Source: Streptomyces sp. NBC_01237
GTDB lineage: Bacteria; Actinomycetota; Actinomycetes; Streptomycetales; Streptomycetaceae
Assembly (NCBI RefSeq): GCF_035917275.1
Contig: NZ_CP108508.1
Coordinates: forward strand, 1,488,001-1,552,000
Direction of reading: 5' to 3'
DNA: 64,000 nt
Positions within the stretch are counted from its first letter, which is position 1. Each line of letters begins with the position of its first letter. The notes under the pieces are model-generated. The model was given only the letters and a program-made list of their open reading frames with translations. It did not search any database and was not told where the DNA came from. Below are positions 30,970 through 43,505 of the stretch, piece after piece. A program made the translations under genes and the position numbers.

Positions 30970-32076
30970 CTAGAGCGCGAGCAGCTCCTTGGTCGTCATG
31001 GTGAGTAGCTCGGGTCCGCCGTCCGCCTCGGGGCGCACGACGAGCGTGTCATCGATCCGGACACCGCCCCGGCCCGGGAGGTGAACCCCCGGTTCGACGG
31101 TGACCGGCACACAAGCGTCCAGTTTACCCATGGCCGTCGGTGCCAATTGCGGGTCCTCGTCGATTTCGAGGCCCACCCCGTGACCGGTCCATGGTACGAG
31201 GCCCTCTCCATGGCCCGCTCGGTCCAGTACCTGACGGGCCGCACGGTCGACGTCACGGTAGGCGGCGCCGGGGGTCAATGCCTCACGTCCGGCCCGCTGA
31301 GCGGCGAAAACGAGGTCGTAGAGCTCGATCTGCCAGTCCGCCGGAGCGGTGCCGATGACGAAGGTGCGGCCGATCTCGCAGCGGTAGCCGCGATAGTTCG
31401 CCCCCAGGCAGACGGAGAGGAAATCGCCTTCCTCGACCCGTCGGTCCGAGGGCCGGTGCCGCCCCTGCCCCGAATTGGGGCCGGTGGCGACGGATGTCTC
31501 GAATGCGGGACCGTCCGCGCCGTGGTCGACCAGACGGCGCTCCAGCTCCAGGGCGAGGTGACGTTCGGTGCGGCCCACGAGGATCGATTCGAGGAGTTCA
31601 CCGAGGGCCTGATCGGTGATCTCGGCGGCGATCCGCAGACAGGCGATCTCCTCCTCGTCCTTGACGATCCTCAGCTGCTCCACGGTGCAGCCCAGATCGC
31701 CGAGGCGGAGCCGGGGGGCGACCGAGCCGATGGCCCGGTGGCGGGCGACCGTCAGATCGTGCTCCTCGACGGCGAGGGACTCCGCGCCCGCGGACGTCGC
31801 CAGATCGGCGGCGGCGACGACCGGGTCGCCGTCCGGGGCGGGCAGCACGGACAGCCGCAGCGCCTCGTCGGGCCGCCCGTGGGCGGGATCGCCCGTCGGG
31901 ACCCGCGGGCAGAGCAGCACGTCCTCGTCGGCGCCGAGCAGCAGCACGGCGCCGGGAGGCGCTCCGCCGGCGAGGTAGCGGACATTGGCGGGGCGGGAGA
32001 CCAGGGCGGCCGCGGATCCGACGGCGGCGCACCGGTCGCGGAGCAGCCCGCGTCGGACGGCGTACACCTCTGACAT
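30970..32076 (-). CDS. M24-family aminopeptidase P-like protein with altered metal ligands
   Basis: 368 residues from the ATG at 32076 ([10 protein letters not shown]). A creatinase-type N-terminal domain precedes a pita-bread M24 domain from about 130. The proton-shuttle His is in RHRPSDR. Aligning by eye to the usual Asp-Asp-His-Glu-Glu metal ligands gives Cys223 (SVCLGA), Glu234 (RCEIGRTF), His299 (TGHGVG), Glu328 (VTVEPG) and Asp342 (VRIDD), so three of the five differ. It may have a changed metal preference or may no longer be a peptidase. Position just upstream of efp is common for Xaa-Pro peptidases. If active, it would remove N-terminal residues before proline. Confidence 0.85.
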   Translation of the reverse strand: MSEVYAVRRGLLRDRCAAVGSAAALVSRPANVRYLAGGAPPGAVLLLGADEDVLLCPRVPTGDPAHGRPDEALRLSVLPAPDGDPVVAAADLATSAGAESLAVEEHDLTVARHRAIGSVAPRLRLGDLGCTVEQLRIVKDEEEIACLRIAAEITDQALGELLESILVGRTERHLALELERRLVDHGADGPAFETSVATGPNSGQGRHRPSDRRVEEGDFLSVCLGANYRGYRCEIGRTFVIGTAPADWQIELYDLVFAAQRAGREALTPGAAYRDVDRAARQVLDRAGHGEGLVPWTGHGVGLEIDEDPQLAPTAMGKLDACVPVTVEPGVHLPGRGGVRIDDTLVVRPEADGGPELLTMTTKELLAL

Positions 32077-32149
32077 GCCCCGAGCGTACGAGCGGGGGCG
32101 GAGCTTCGCCCGGTCAGCGCATCCGACCGGGGGGCGCGTCACCGCTGCC

Positions 32150-33061
32150 CTACCATGCGGGCGGGCTGGCTATCGACCGGGCGAGCACGTCGTCCAGGAC
32201 CCGGGCGGTGGTCTCGACGTCGTACGTGGAGTTGTCGATGATCGGCAGGCCGGAGCCGTACCAGCCGGCCATCCGGCCGTGGATCCGGGCGACCTCCTCG
32301 TCGGAGAGGCGACGGTTGCCGCTGCGGGCCGCGTTGCGCTCCAGGACGATCTCCAGGCCGGGCAGCAGGACGACCGGCAGCAGTCCCGGGCCGACGTGGC
32401 GCTTCCAGCCGCCGAGACCGACGACGGGCCGGTCCGGGAAGACGGCGTCGTCGAGGATGCAGGAGATGCCGTTGGCGAGGAAGTTGCGGGCGGCGAAGCC
32501 ACAGGTGCGGCGCGCGAGGCGGTACTGCGCCTCGGAGTGGTCGTTCCACCCGGCCTGCGGGTCGGCGAAGCCGGAGCAGACCCATTCGCGTACGTCGTCG
32601 AGGGAGACATGCGCGGTGGGGACTCTGCGGCGGGCCGCCCAGAGCCTGGCGACCGTGGTCTTTCCGGCGCCCGCCGGGCCGATCAGCAGGACGGCGAGGG
32701 TCGCCGCGCCGGTGCCGGCCTCTGCGGGGTACGCGGGCAGCGGTACGGGGCCGCCCGGGGGCAGCTGCACGTGCCCGGACGTCTCCCGCGAGCCGGGCGC
32801 GGGAGTGTGCTGCGGAGCAGGTGCCTGCGGAGGCGCGGGAACGTGCTGAGGAACGGGAACGTGCTGCGGCGCCGGTCCCGGGGCGCTCTGCCCCTGGCCC
32901 CCCGGGACCTGCCCATGGCCCATGGGCAGAGGCGGCGGAGGTATCGGTGGCCGCCCCGGAGGTCCGGGGTGGCCGGGGTGCTGAGCCTGGTGCGTCCAGC
33001 CGGCAGGTCCGTTTCCGGGTCCTTGGGGCGGCGGCAGCGGGGCCCCCACTGCGTGCTGCAT
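32150..33061 (-). CDS. uncharacterised P-loop NTPase/kinase-like protein with Pro-rich N-terminus
   Basis: 303 residues from the ATG at 33061. Residues 1-115 are a Pro/Gly/Gln/His-rich, probably disordered segment. A Walker A motif GPAGAGKTT sits at 128-136. VSLDDVREWVCSG and ILDDAVFP follow, and the end (LPGLEIVLERNAARSGNRR, IIDNSTYDVETTARVLDD) resembles AAA or zeta-toxin-like phosphotransferases that modify small molecules. No specific family is assigned. It follows the aroQ terminator and precedes the M24 gene and efp on the same strand. The Pro-rich N-terminus would need EF-P for efficient translation. Confidence 0.85.
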   Translation of the reverse strand: MQHAVGAPLPPPQGPGNGPAGWTHQAQHPGHPGPPGRPPIPPPPLPMGHGQVPGGQGQSAPGPAPQHVPVPQHVPAPPQAPAPQHTPAPGSRETSGHVQLPPGGPVPLPAYPAEAGTGAATLAVLLIGPAGAGKTTVARLWAARRRVPTAHVSLDDVREWVCSGFADPQAGWNDHSEAQYRLARRTCGFAARNFLANGISCILDDAVFPDRPVVGLGGWKRHVGPGLLPVVLLPGLEIVLERNAARSGNRRLSDEEVARIHGRMAGWYGSGLPIIDNSTYDVETTARVLDDVLARSIASPPAW

Positions 33062-33117
33062 CCGGTGCCACTCCGTCTCGTACAGGCAACTGGCGCTGAT
33101 CGGACGGCCACCGTACC

Positions 33118-33151
33118 TTCCCGGGCCGTCACAGGGTGAACGGCCCGGGAA
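33118..33151 (-). terminator. terminator downstream of aroQ
   Basis: A perfect 12-bp stem (TTCCCGGGCCGT / ACGGCCCGGGAA) with a 10-base loop, 41 bp beyond the aroQ stop, ending the shikimate operon. Confidence 0.82.
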
Positions 33152-33192
33152 CGCCCGAAGTGCCCGTCGGACAAGCCCGGATGCGGCAGGTG

Positions 33193-36460
<3,268 letters not shown>

Positions 36461-36525
36461 CGGTGCTCCTCATGCTCGCGCCCTGAAACTGCGGTGGCGC
36501 GACCGGGTGCGCGGCCCTGGCCCGC

Positions 36526-36554
36526 CGCCCCCGATCCTCCCACGACCGGGGGCG
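36526..36554 (-). terminator. hairpin between aroE and aroC
   Basis: An 8-bp stem (CGCCCCCG / CGGGGGCG) with a 13-base loop, 75 bp beyond the aroE stop. It separates the ruvX-mltG-aroE unit from aroC. Confidence 0.55.
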
Positions 36555-36629
36555 CTGACAGGCAGCCGGTCCAGCAGACGGACGTTCCGGCCGCCCGAAG
36601 GGGAGCGTACGGAGCCCGCCGCGCGGGAG

Positions 36630-37463
36630 TCAGCGGGCGGCGAGCGCCGTTTCCCCCGCGTGCCGCATGGCGGCGAGCGGGGCCGGAACGCACCCCGTCA
36701 TCTGTTCGACCTGAAGCACCGCCTGGTGCACCAAGAGATCCAGACCTCCGATGACTGCGCCCTCGCGTGCGGACCACGCGGAGGCGAGAGCGGTCGGCCA
36801 GGGCTCGTACAGCACATCGAACAGCGTGCCGGGAGCCTCCGGTACGGCGGTGGCGAGGCCGTCCGCGGCCCCTGCCGGAGTGGTGGCGATGACGAGGGGC
36901 GCGCCCAGCGCCCGCTCACCCTCGGCCCAGTCGGCGATCCTGACATCGACACCGAGCCGCTCGCCCCAGGCCCGCATCTCGGCTCCGCGCTCGCGACTGC
37001 GCACATAGGCGGTGACCGGTCCGGTACAGATCACGGCGAGCGCGGCGAGGGCCGAGGAGGCGGTGGCTCCGGCGCCGAGGACGGCGGCGGACTCGACCTT
37101 CTCGACCCCGCGCTCACGCAGCGCGGCGATCATGCCCGGGATGTCGGTGTTGTCGCCGACGCGGCGGCCGTCCTCGGTGCACACGACCGTGTTGACGGCC
37201 TCGACCGAGGACGCCGTGTCACTGACCGAGTCCAGCAGGGGAATGACCGCCCGCTTGAGCGGCATGGTGAGCGAGAGCCCGGCCCAGGAGGAGTCCAGTC
37301 CCTCGATGAACCCAGGCAGCGCCGCCTCGTCGACCTCGAAGCGGTCGTAGGACCAGTGATCGAGGCCGAGTTCCGCGTACGCGGCCCGGTGCAGGGCCGG
37401 GGAGAGCGAGTGGGCGATCGGCGAGCCGAGCACGGCGGCCCGGCGTGACTCAGTCGAGGGCAT
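36630..37463 (-). CDS. aroE: shikimate dehydrogenase
   Basis: 277 residues from the ATG at 37463, overlapping the mltG stop by 14 bases. The substrate-binding SPIAHSLSPALHRAAY, catalytic K70 in SLTMPLK and D107 in GDNTDIPG are present. The usual NVT before the lysine reads SLT here, and the NADPH loop is GAGATAS instead of GAGGA. Such changes are seen in actinobacterial AroE, but cofactor preference may differ. It reduces dehydroshikimate to shikimate. Coupling to mltG by overlap is positional only. Confidence 0.93.
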   Translation of the reverse strand: MPSTESRRAAVLGSPIAHSLSPALHRAAYAELGLDHWSYDRFEVDEAALPGFIEGLDSSWAGLSLTMPLKRAVIPLLDSVSDTASSVEAVNTVVCTEDGRRVGDNTDIPGMIAALRERGVEKVESAAVLGAGATASSALAALAVICTGPVTAYVRSRERGAEMRAWGERLGVDVRIADWAEGERALGAPLVIATTPAGAADGLATAVPEAPGTLFDVLYEPWPTALASAWSAREGAVIGGLDLLVHQAVLQVEQMTGCVPAPLAAMRHAGETALAAR

Positions 37464-39210
37464 CGAACTTGGCCTTGAGCTCCAGGAACGTGTCGTAGTC
37501 CTTGGCGAACTCGGTCTTGTGCTGACCGTCGGTCGCCACGAAGTACAGCCAGCCGTCCTTCGTCGGATTCAGAGCCGCGGCGAGGGCCTCGACACCGGGG
37601 TTGCTGATGGGGCCGGGGGGCAGCCCCTTCTGCGTATAGGTGTTGTACGGGTCCATGTTCTTGTTGATCTCGGTCGCACTGATGTTGATCTTGCTCTGCT
37701 TGCGGAGGTAATTGAAGCTGGAGTCGAACTGGAGCTTCTGCTGTGTCTCGACCGTGCTGGGCTTGAGGCGGTTGTAGACGACTTCGGTCATCTTCCGGAA
37801 GTCGTCGTGCGTCTTGCCCTCCACCTGGACCAGGCTGGCGGCGGTGAGCACGGCCCAGGGGCCGTCGAGGTTGTACGTCTTGGCGGCACCCTTGAGGTCG
37901 AGCTTGTCGTACTCCTCGTTGGCCCGCTGGACCATCCGCTTCAGGGCGTCCTCGGGCTTCGAGCCCTTGGCGACCGGATAGGCGGCCGGGAAGAGGAAGC
38001 CCTCCAGCGGATCCTTGATGTCCGGATCGTCATCGGCCCAGTCCGGCAGTCCGAGGCTCTCCGCCTTCGTCCTGGCGACTTCGGCGGTCGAGCCCTCCTT
38101 CAGGCCGAGCCGCTTGTCGATCTTCTCGTAGACCTTGACGTTGCGGGTGCCTTCGGGAATGACCAGCGCGTTCTGGCTCTTCGGGTCCAGCATCAGCTTC
38201 ACGGCGCTGTCCGCGGACATCTCCTTCTTCAGGAGATAGACACCCGCCTGAAGGGACTTCCCCTTGGGATTGCCGTTCTGCGCGGAAACGAAAGCGTCGA
38301 CCGACTTGACGACACCCTGCTTCTTCAGGATGTTCGCGATGTCGGAGCCGAGGGAACCCTTCGGGATCTCCACCTCGACCGAACCGGACCCGCCGCCCGC
38401 GTAGTCGGGCGCCTCGCCGAACTGGTCCTGCCAGAACGAGTAGCCGACGTAGCCCACTCCCCCGAGGCCGCCGACGAGGACGACCGAGACGACCAGGCAG
38501 GCGCAACCGCTGCGGTTCTTCTTCTTGCCCTTGCCCCGGCGTTCGTTCCCGCCGCGGCCGCCCCGTCCGCCGCCGCGCCGCGACTCGCGCGGGTCGTCGT
38601 CGTACTCGTCATCGTCGTCGCGGGAGCCCCGGTCCTCACCGCCGTCCCGGCCGGACGGCTCGTCCGCGCCGGTGAAGAAGGGATGAGTCTCCTCCTGCGG
38701 CGCGTCCGGGTTCCAGTCGGGCGACTGCGGCTCGGGCACCGCCTCGCGCCGGCCCGGGGGCTGCGGCGGCGGGTACGCCTCGGGGGTGCCGTAGTAATCG
38801 TGCGATTCGCCGTAGCCGCCGGGCTGCTGCGCGTACGGGTCCTGGGGCTGGGCCCCGTACGGCATCGCGGCCTGCTGACCGGTGTCCCAGCCGCCGTTGA
38901 ACTGCGGCTGCTGCGGGTGCTGCGGCTGGTGCTGCTGCGGCTGCTGCGCATACGGATCCTGCTCAGCACCGTACTGCTGTTGCTGGTGTTGCTCCGGATG
39001 CTGCTGGTACGGCGGCTGCTGGTGCTGCTGCTGCTGCGGGTACGACTGCTGCTGGTGCTGCTGGGCGTACGGGTCCTGCTGATAGGGCTGCTGGCCGCCG
39101 TACTGGCTCTGGCCGTGGGCAGCCTCCTGGCCTCCCCATCCCTGGTCCCCGTACAACGGGTCCTCGGGATGCCACGGTTCGGAGCCAGGGCCCCGGCCAT
39201 ACTCAGTCAT
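37450..39210 (-). CDS. mltG: endolytic murein transglycosylase MltG with long Gln-rich cytoplasmic N-terminus
   Basis: 586 residues, much longer than the roughly 340-residue E. coli protein. Residues 1-180 are a Gln/Tyr/Pro-rich disordered region with repeated YQQ/DPYAQQ units. An acidic then basic stretch follows, a membrane helix lies at about 236-260, and then the extracellular LysM-like and YceG domain. EGFLFPAAYPV and the catalytic Glu E464 (ASLVQVEGKT) are intact. It cleaves nascent glycan strands near the membrane and sets strand length. The cytoplasmic tail may recruit cell-wall or polar growth partners. Gene order ruvX-mltG-aroE is conserved in Actinobacteria. Confidence 0.95.
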   Translation of the reverse strand: MTEYGRGPGSEPWHPEDPLYGDQGWGGQEAAHGQSQYGGQQPYQQDPYAQQHQQQSYPQQQQHQQPPYQQHPEQHQQQQYGAEQDPYAQQPQQHQPQHPQQPQFNGGWDTGQQAAMPYGAQPQDPYAQQPGGYGESHDYYGTPEAYPPPQPPGRREAVPEPQSPDWNPDAPQEETHPFFTGADEPSGRDGGEDRGSRDDDDEYDDDPRESRRGGGRGGRGGNERRGKGKKKNRSGCACLVVSVVLVGGLGGVGYVGYSFWQDQFGEAPDYAGGGSGSVEVEIPKGSLGSDIANILKKQGVVKSVDAFVSAQNGNPKGKSLQAGVYLLKKEMSADSAVKLMLDPKSQNALVIPEGTRNVKVYEKIDKRLGLKEGSTAEVARTKAESLGLPDWADDDPDIKDPLEGFLFPAAYPVAKGSKPEDALKRMVQRANEEYDKLDLKGAAKTYNLDGPWAVLTAASLVQVEGKTHDDFRKMTEVVYNRLKPSTVETQQKLQFDSSFNYLRKQSKINISATEINKNMDPYNTYTQKGLPPGPISNPGVEALAAALNPTKDGWLYFVATDGQHKTEFAKDYDTFLELKAKFDALD

Positions 39211-39308
39211 CGATCCCCTAGAGCCGCGAGACGACGTTCCGTCTCTTCGCTTCGCTGTGCGGTTTGTTCGAACACCGCCGCATCGCGCGGAACGTTACCG
39301 TATCGCGA

Positions 39309-39794
39309 TCAGACAACCACTTCGACGCCCTCGCCCGGGGGCCTGCCTGACGCCCGTTCGGACTCCAGAGCGTTCTGAAGGATCACCACAGCGGCAGCCT
39401 GGTCGATGACAGAACGCCCCTTCTTGGACTTCACGCCCGAGGCGCGCAGCCCCTGACTCGCGGTCACTGTGGTCATCCTCTCGTCCACCAGCCGCACCGG
39501 AATGGGTGCGACCGAGCGGGCGAACACCTGCACGAAGGCGCGGACCTTGGCGGCCGCGGGACCTTCACCACCGCCGAGTGAGCGCGGCAGGCCGACGATG
39601 ACCTCGATCGGCTCGTACTCCTCGACGATCTGCCCGAGCCGCCGGTGGGCGGCCGGGACGTCACGTCCCGGCACGGTCTCCACCGGCGTGGCGAGAATCC
39701 CGTCGGGGTCGCACGAGGCGACCCCGATCCGGGCGTCCCCGACGTCGACGGCGAGTCGGCGTCCACGGCGCATCTGCGTCATTTCCGGCGTCAC
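39309..39794 (-). CDS. ruvX: RuvX/YqgF-family Holliday-junction resolvase-like protein
   Basis: 161 residues if the GTG at 39794 is used, which overlaps the alaS stop by four bases; ATG codons at 39782 and 39773 are alternatives. The RNase H-like fold is shown by [21 protein letters not shown] with the first catalytic Asp, the Glu-containing [14 protein letters not shown], and [22 protein letters not shown] near the end has the last acidic residue. YqgF proteins are linked to 16S rRNA 5' processing and to recombination. It is translationally coupled to alaS. Confidence 0.94.
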   Translation of the reverse strand: MTPEMTQMRRGRRLAVDVGDARIGVASCDPDGILATPVETVPGRDVPAAHRRLGQIVEEYEPIEVIVGLPRSLGGGEGPAAAKVRAFVQVFARSVAPIPVRLVDERMTTVTASQGLRASGVKSKKGRSVIDQAAAVVILQNALESERASGRPPGEGVEVVV

Positions 39795-42460
39795 GCCGTC
39801 TCGGTGACGAGGCGTTCGACAGCGGCGACGGCGTCGCCGATGGCACCCGGGTTCGTACCGCCGCCCTGGGCGACGTCCGGCTTGCCGCCGCCACCGCCGC
39901 CGAGGGTCTTGGCGGCCGTACGGACCAGGTCGCCCGCCTTGAGACCGCGCTCGCGGGCGGCCTCGTTGGTGGCGATGACCGTCAGCGGCCGGCCGTTGGC
40001 AGTGGTGAACAGGGCCACGACGGCCGGGCGGCCGCCCTGGATGCGTCCGCGGACGTCCAGGACGAGCTTGCGCAGATCGTCGGCCGAGGTGCCGTCCGGC
40101 ACCTGGCCGGTGACCAGGGCGACGCCCCGTACGTCCTGGGCGGACTCGACGAGTCCGGCGGCGGCCTGGAGGACCTTCTCCGCGCGGAACTTCTCGATCT
40201 CCTTCTCGGCGTCCTTCAGCTTGCCGAGCATCGAGGAGATCTTCTCGGGCAGCTCCTCGGGGCGGCCCTTGACCAGCTCCTGGAGCTGGGCGACGACCGT
40301 GTGCTCCTTGGCCAGGAAGTTGTACGCGTCGACGCCGACGAGGGCCTCGATGCGCCGCACCCCGGAACCGATGGACGATTCGCCGAGCAGCTTCACCAGA
40401 CCCAGCTGGGCGGTGTTGTGGACGTGCGTACCTCCGCACAGCTCCTTGGAGAAGTCGCCGATCGTGACGACCCGGACCCGCTCGCCGTACTTCTCGCCGA
40501 ACTCGGCGATGGCGCCCTGCTTCTTGGCCTCGTCGATGGACATGACCTCGGCCTGGACATCGAGTTCGCGGGAGAGAACCTCGTTGATCCGCTGCTCGAC
40601 GTCGGTCAGCACCGTGCCGGGTACGGCGGCGGGCGAGCCGAAGTCGAAGCGGAAGCGGCCCGGCGAGTTCTCCGAACCGGCCTGGGCGGCCGTCGGGCCC
40701 AGTGCGTCGCGCAGGGCCTGGTGGGTGAGGTGGGTCGCGCTGTGGGCGCGGGCGATGGCGCGGCGGCGGGTGTTGTCGATGGCGGCGTAGACCGAAGCTC
40801 CGACCGTCACCTCGCCCACCTGGACGACACCCTTGTGCACATGGACGCCGGGGACCGGCTTCTGGACGTCGCGGATCTCGATGACGGCGCCCGTGTCCAG
40901 CCTGATCCGGCCCTGGTCGGCGAGCTGGCCGCCGCCCTCGGCGTAGAACGGGGTGCGGTCGAGGACGACCTCGACCTCGTCGCCCTCGGTGGCGGCGGGC
41001 GAGGGCACGCCGTCGACGAGGAGGCCGACGATGGTGGACTCCCCCGCGGTGCTGGTGTAGCCGGTGAACTCGGTGGCGCCGGAGTTGTCGGCCACCTCGC
41101 GGTAGGCGGACAGGTCGGCGTGACCGGTCTTCTTGGCGCGGGCGTCGGCCTTGGCCTTGTCCCGCTGGTCCTGCATGAGGCGGCGGAATCCGTCCTCGTC
41201 CACGGACAGGCCCTGCTCGGCGGCCATCTCCAGGGTGAGGTCGATCGGGAAGCCCCAGGTGTCGTGGAGCAGGAACGCCTTGTCCCCGGCGAGGACCTGG
41301 CCACCGGCGGCCTTGGTCTCGGTGACGGCGGTCTCAAGGATGTTGGTGCCGCCCTTGAGGGCCTTGAGGAAGGCGGCTTCCTCGGCGAGGGCGACGGTCT
41401 CGATGCGCTTGCGGTCGGTGATCAGCTCCGGGTACTGGAGCCCCATCGTGTTGATCACGACGTCGACCAGATCGTTGACGACCGAGCCGGTGGCTCCCAT
41501 CAGCCGCATGTTGCGGATGGCACGGCGCATGATGCGGCGCAGCACGTAGCCGCGGCCCTCGTTGCCGGGGGTGACACCGTCACCGATGAGCATCACGGAC
41601 GTGCGGATGTGGTCGGCGACCACACGCAGCGAGACGTCCGTGCCCTGCTCGGCGCCGTAGCGCACGCCGGTCAGTTCGGTGGCCCTGTCCATGACGACGC
41701 GCAGGGTGTCCGTCTCGTACATGTTCTGTACGTCCTGCAGGATCATGGCGAGACGTTCGAGGCCGAGGCCCGTGTCGATGTTCTTCGACGGCAGGTCACC
41801 GAGGATCGGGAAGTCCTCCTTGCCGTCACCGGCGCCCCGCTCGTACTGCATGAAGACCAGGTTCCAGATCTCCACGTACCGCTCGTCGTTGACGGCCGGG
41901 CCGCCCTCGACACCGAACTCGGGGCCGCGGTCGTAGTTGATCTCGGAGCAGGGGCCGCAGGGACCCGGGACGCCCATGGACCAGAAGTTGTCCTTCTTGC
42001 CCAGGCGCTGGATGCGCTCGGCCGGTACGCCGATCTTGTCGCGCCAGATCTGCTCGGCCTCGTCGTCGTCCAGGTAGACCGTGATCCACAGACGCTCGGG
42101 GTCGAGTCCGAAGCCGCCCTCCGCCACGGGGCTCGTCAGAGCCTCCCAGGCGTAGCTGATGGCGCCTTCCTTGAAGTAGTCCCCGAAGGAGAAGTTGCCG
42201 CACATCTGGAAGAACGTGCCGTGCCGGGTGGTCTTGCCGACCTCTTCGATGTCCGGCGTACGGACGCACTTCTGCACGCTGGTGACGCGCGGGGCGGGCG
42301 GCTTGACCTCGCCGAGGAAGTACGGCTTGAACGGGACCATGCCCGCGGGGACGAGCAGCAGAGTCGGGTCGTCCGCGATGAGCGACGCCGAAGGGACAAC
42401 GGCGTGACCGCGCTCCTCGAAGAAGCTCAGCCAGCGGCGGCGAATTTCAGCCGACTCCAT
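39791..42460 (-). CDS. alaS: alanyl-tRNA synthetase
   Basis: 889 residues from the ATG at 42460; the start overlaps the preceding stop by one base (TAATG). The class II catalytic core begins [17 protein letters not shown], with [11 protein letters not shown] and [15 protein letters not shown]. The editing domain carries HSATHLTH and CGGTHVHNT (the zinc-binding HxxxH and CxxxH). The C-terminal C-Ala domain ends with [16 protein letters not shown]. It charges tRNA-Ala and clears Ser or Gly mischarging. Confidence 0.99.
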   Translation of the reverse strand: MESAEIRRRWLSFFEERGHAVVPSASLIADDPTLLLVPAGMVPFKPYFLGEVKPPAPRVTSVQKCVRTPDIEEVGKTTRHGTFFQMCGNFSFGDYFKEGAISYAWEALTSPVAEGGFGLDPERLWITVYLDDDEAEQIWRDKIGVPAERIQRLGKKDNFWSMGVPGPCGPCSEINYDRGPEFGVEGGPAVNDERYVEIWNLVFMQYERGAGDGKEDFPILGDLPSKNIDTGLGLERLAMILQDVQNMYETDTLRVVMDRATELTGVRYGAEQGTDVSLRVVADHIRTSVMLIGDGVTPGNEGRGYVLRRIMRRAIRNMRLMGATGSVVNDLVDVVINTMGLQYPELITDRKRIETVALAEEAAFLKALKGGTNILETAVTETKAAGGQVLAGDKAFLLHDTWGFPIDLTLEMAAEQGLSVDEDGFRRLMQDQRDKAKADARAKKTGHADLSAYREVADNSGATEFTGYTSTAGESTIVGLLVDGVPSPAATEGDEVEVVLDRTPFYAEGGGQLADQGRIRLDTGAVIEIRDVQKPVPGVHVHKGVVQVGEVTVGASVYAAIDNTRRRAIARAHSATHLTHQALRDALGPTAAQAGSENSPGRFRFDFGSPAAVPGTVLTDVEQRINEVLSRELDVQAEVMSIDEAKKQGAIAEFGEKYGERVRVVTIGDFSKELCGGTHVHNTAQLGLVKLLGESSIGSGVRRIEALVGVDAYNFLAKEHTVVAQLQELVKGRPEELPEKISSMLGKLKDAEKEIEKFRAEKVLQAAAGLVESAQDVRGVALVTGQVPDGTSADDLRKLVLDVRGRIQGGRPAVVALFTTANGRPLTVIATNEAARERGLKAGDLVRTAAKTLGGGGGGKPDVAQGGGTNPGAIGDAVAAVERLVTETA

Positions 42461-42816
42461 TAGTGGTCCTCATTCCGGTTGTACGAGTTGTAGGGGAGCT
42501 TGCGGTGGTGGGAGCCGTCGCCCGCCCGGTCGGCGGGGTCGGCGGCTTCGACGGCGAAGTGGCGCTGCACGGGGAGGTCGGGGTCGACCGGTGCGTCCAG
42601 GCCCAGCGCGCCGCCCAGTTCGGCTTCACGCCGGACCATGCCGTCGCGTACGTCGAGGGCGAAGTCCTTGAGCTTGTGGCCGGTCTCGATCGCCTTGTCG
42701 GCGGCCTGCGCCGCGAGGCTCTCGGGCGTCAGCTGCTTGAGCTTGCGGTTGACTTTGGTGGTGGCCCAGACGCCGGCGGCGGCGCCGGCCGTGAACCAGA
42801 ACGTACGGCGGAACAT
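42460..42816 (-). CDS. small DUF6167-like membrane-associated protein
   Basis: 118 residues from the ATG at 42816. A short hydrophobic start ([21 protein letters not shown]) suggests a membrane anchor. A helical middle with [32 protein letters not shown] and a polar tail follow. It resembles the small DUF6167-type proteins found before alaS in Streptomyces. No function is known. It lies eight bases from the DUF948-like gene and overlaps alaS by one base, so all three are in one unit. Confidence 0.88.
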   Translation of the reverse strand: MFRRTFWFTAGAAAGVWATTKVNRKLKQLTPESLAAQAADKAIETGHKLKDFALDVRDGMVRREAELGGALGLDAPVDPDLPVQRHFAVEAADPADRAGDGSHHRKLPYNSYNRNEDH

Positions 42817-42823
42817 CGCAGCG

Positions 42824-43303
42824 TCAGTCCTTCTGTCCGCGGGAGCTTCGGCCGTTGCGCTTCCTGCCTCGCGCGGACGGCACGGTACGGCCGACGATCA
42901 CCGTGCGACGGGAGGAGCCGCGACCCCTGCGCTCCCGCTCCGGTTCGGGCTCGGGAGCGGTCCTGCGACCGATCGCCTGCCGTACGCCGTAGCCGAACGC
43001 GGCCACCTTGACCAGCGGCCCGCCGAACGTCGACGCGACGGTGGTGGAGAGCGCGGAGGCGTTGGAGGTGACTTCCTGGACGTCCGTCGCGATCGCGTCG
43101 ACCTTGTCGAGCTGGGTCTGCGCGGAGCGCACGGTCGCGGAGGCGTCGGCGAGCAGCGGGACGGCCTGTTCGGTCACGTCCGCCACGAGTTTCGTGGTCG
43201 CCCTGAGCGTCTGGGCCAGCCTCACCAGCACCACGGCGAGGAACGAAACCAGGATCGCCCAGAAGACGGCCACCAGGATCCCGGCCACCTCTCCACCGGA
43301 CAC
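42824..43303 (-). CDS. DUF948-like membrane protein
   Basis: 159 residues from the GTG at 43303; the frame is open 19 codons further. An N-terminal membrane helix (GILVAVFWAILVSFLAVVLV) is followed by a helical region with heptad-like spacing (LAQTLRATTKLVADVTEQAVPLLADASATVRSAQTQLDKVD), typical of DUF948 proteins. The tail is very basic (RRGRGSSRRTVIVGRTVPSARGRKRNGRSSRG). Role unknown; coiled-coil proteins of this type may sit at the inner membrane face. It is the first gene of the alaS unit. Confidence 0.86.
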   Translation of the reverse strand: MSGGEVAGILVAVFWAILVSFLAVVLVRLAQTLRATTKLVADVTEQAVPLLADASATVRSAQTQLDKVDAIATDVQEVTSNASALSTTVASTFGGPLVKVAAFGYGVRQAIGRRTAPEPEPERERRGRGSSRRTVIVGRTVPSARGRKRNGRSSRGQKD

Positions 43304-43466
43304 AGTGCACCGCTCTCTGCTTGTCGCTCGCCCCTGTCGGGACTTGTCTCCGCATCTCACGTCCGACCGCCGTCAGCGCAGCCAATCGTCGTCCCACGAC
43401 CCTATCGCGCCGCGCATCTCCAGCCGTACCGCATAACAGTGCGGGGCGTGAGTCGGCATAACGAGA

Positions 43467-43496
43467 TTGTACGGAGAGCTTTCAAGCCAGTACTCT
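43467..43496 (+). promoter_or_regulatory. candidate promoter for a leaderless STAND-ATPase gene
   Basis: TTGTAC (43467-43472), an 18-bp spacer and TACTCT (43491-43496, fits TAnnnT) end nine bases before the ATG at 43506. There is no Shine-Dalgarno sequence before that ATG, so the transcript may start at or near it. Two GCATAAC copies (43431-43437, 43456-43462) lie just upstream and could bind a regulator. Confidence 0.45.
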
Positions 43497-43505
43497 GCGT
43501 GTTTT

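Noticed and set aside
38882..39160. Repeated CTG/GCTGCTG triplets that might suggest a CRISPR or satellite array
   Set aside because: Units are irregular triplets within the mltG frame and encode Gln/Tyr/Pro; there are no spaced direct repeats with unique spacers.
43467..43505. Upstream TTG at 43467 as the start of the STAND ATPase gene
   Set aside because: It coincides with the best -35 candidate and adds 13 residues of no family resemblance; the ATG at 43506 fits a leaderless start better.
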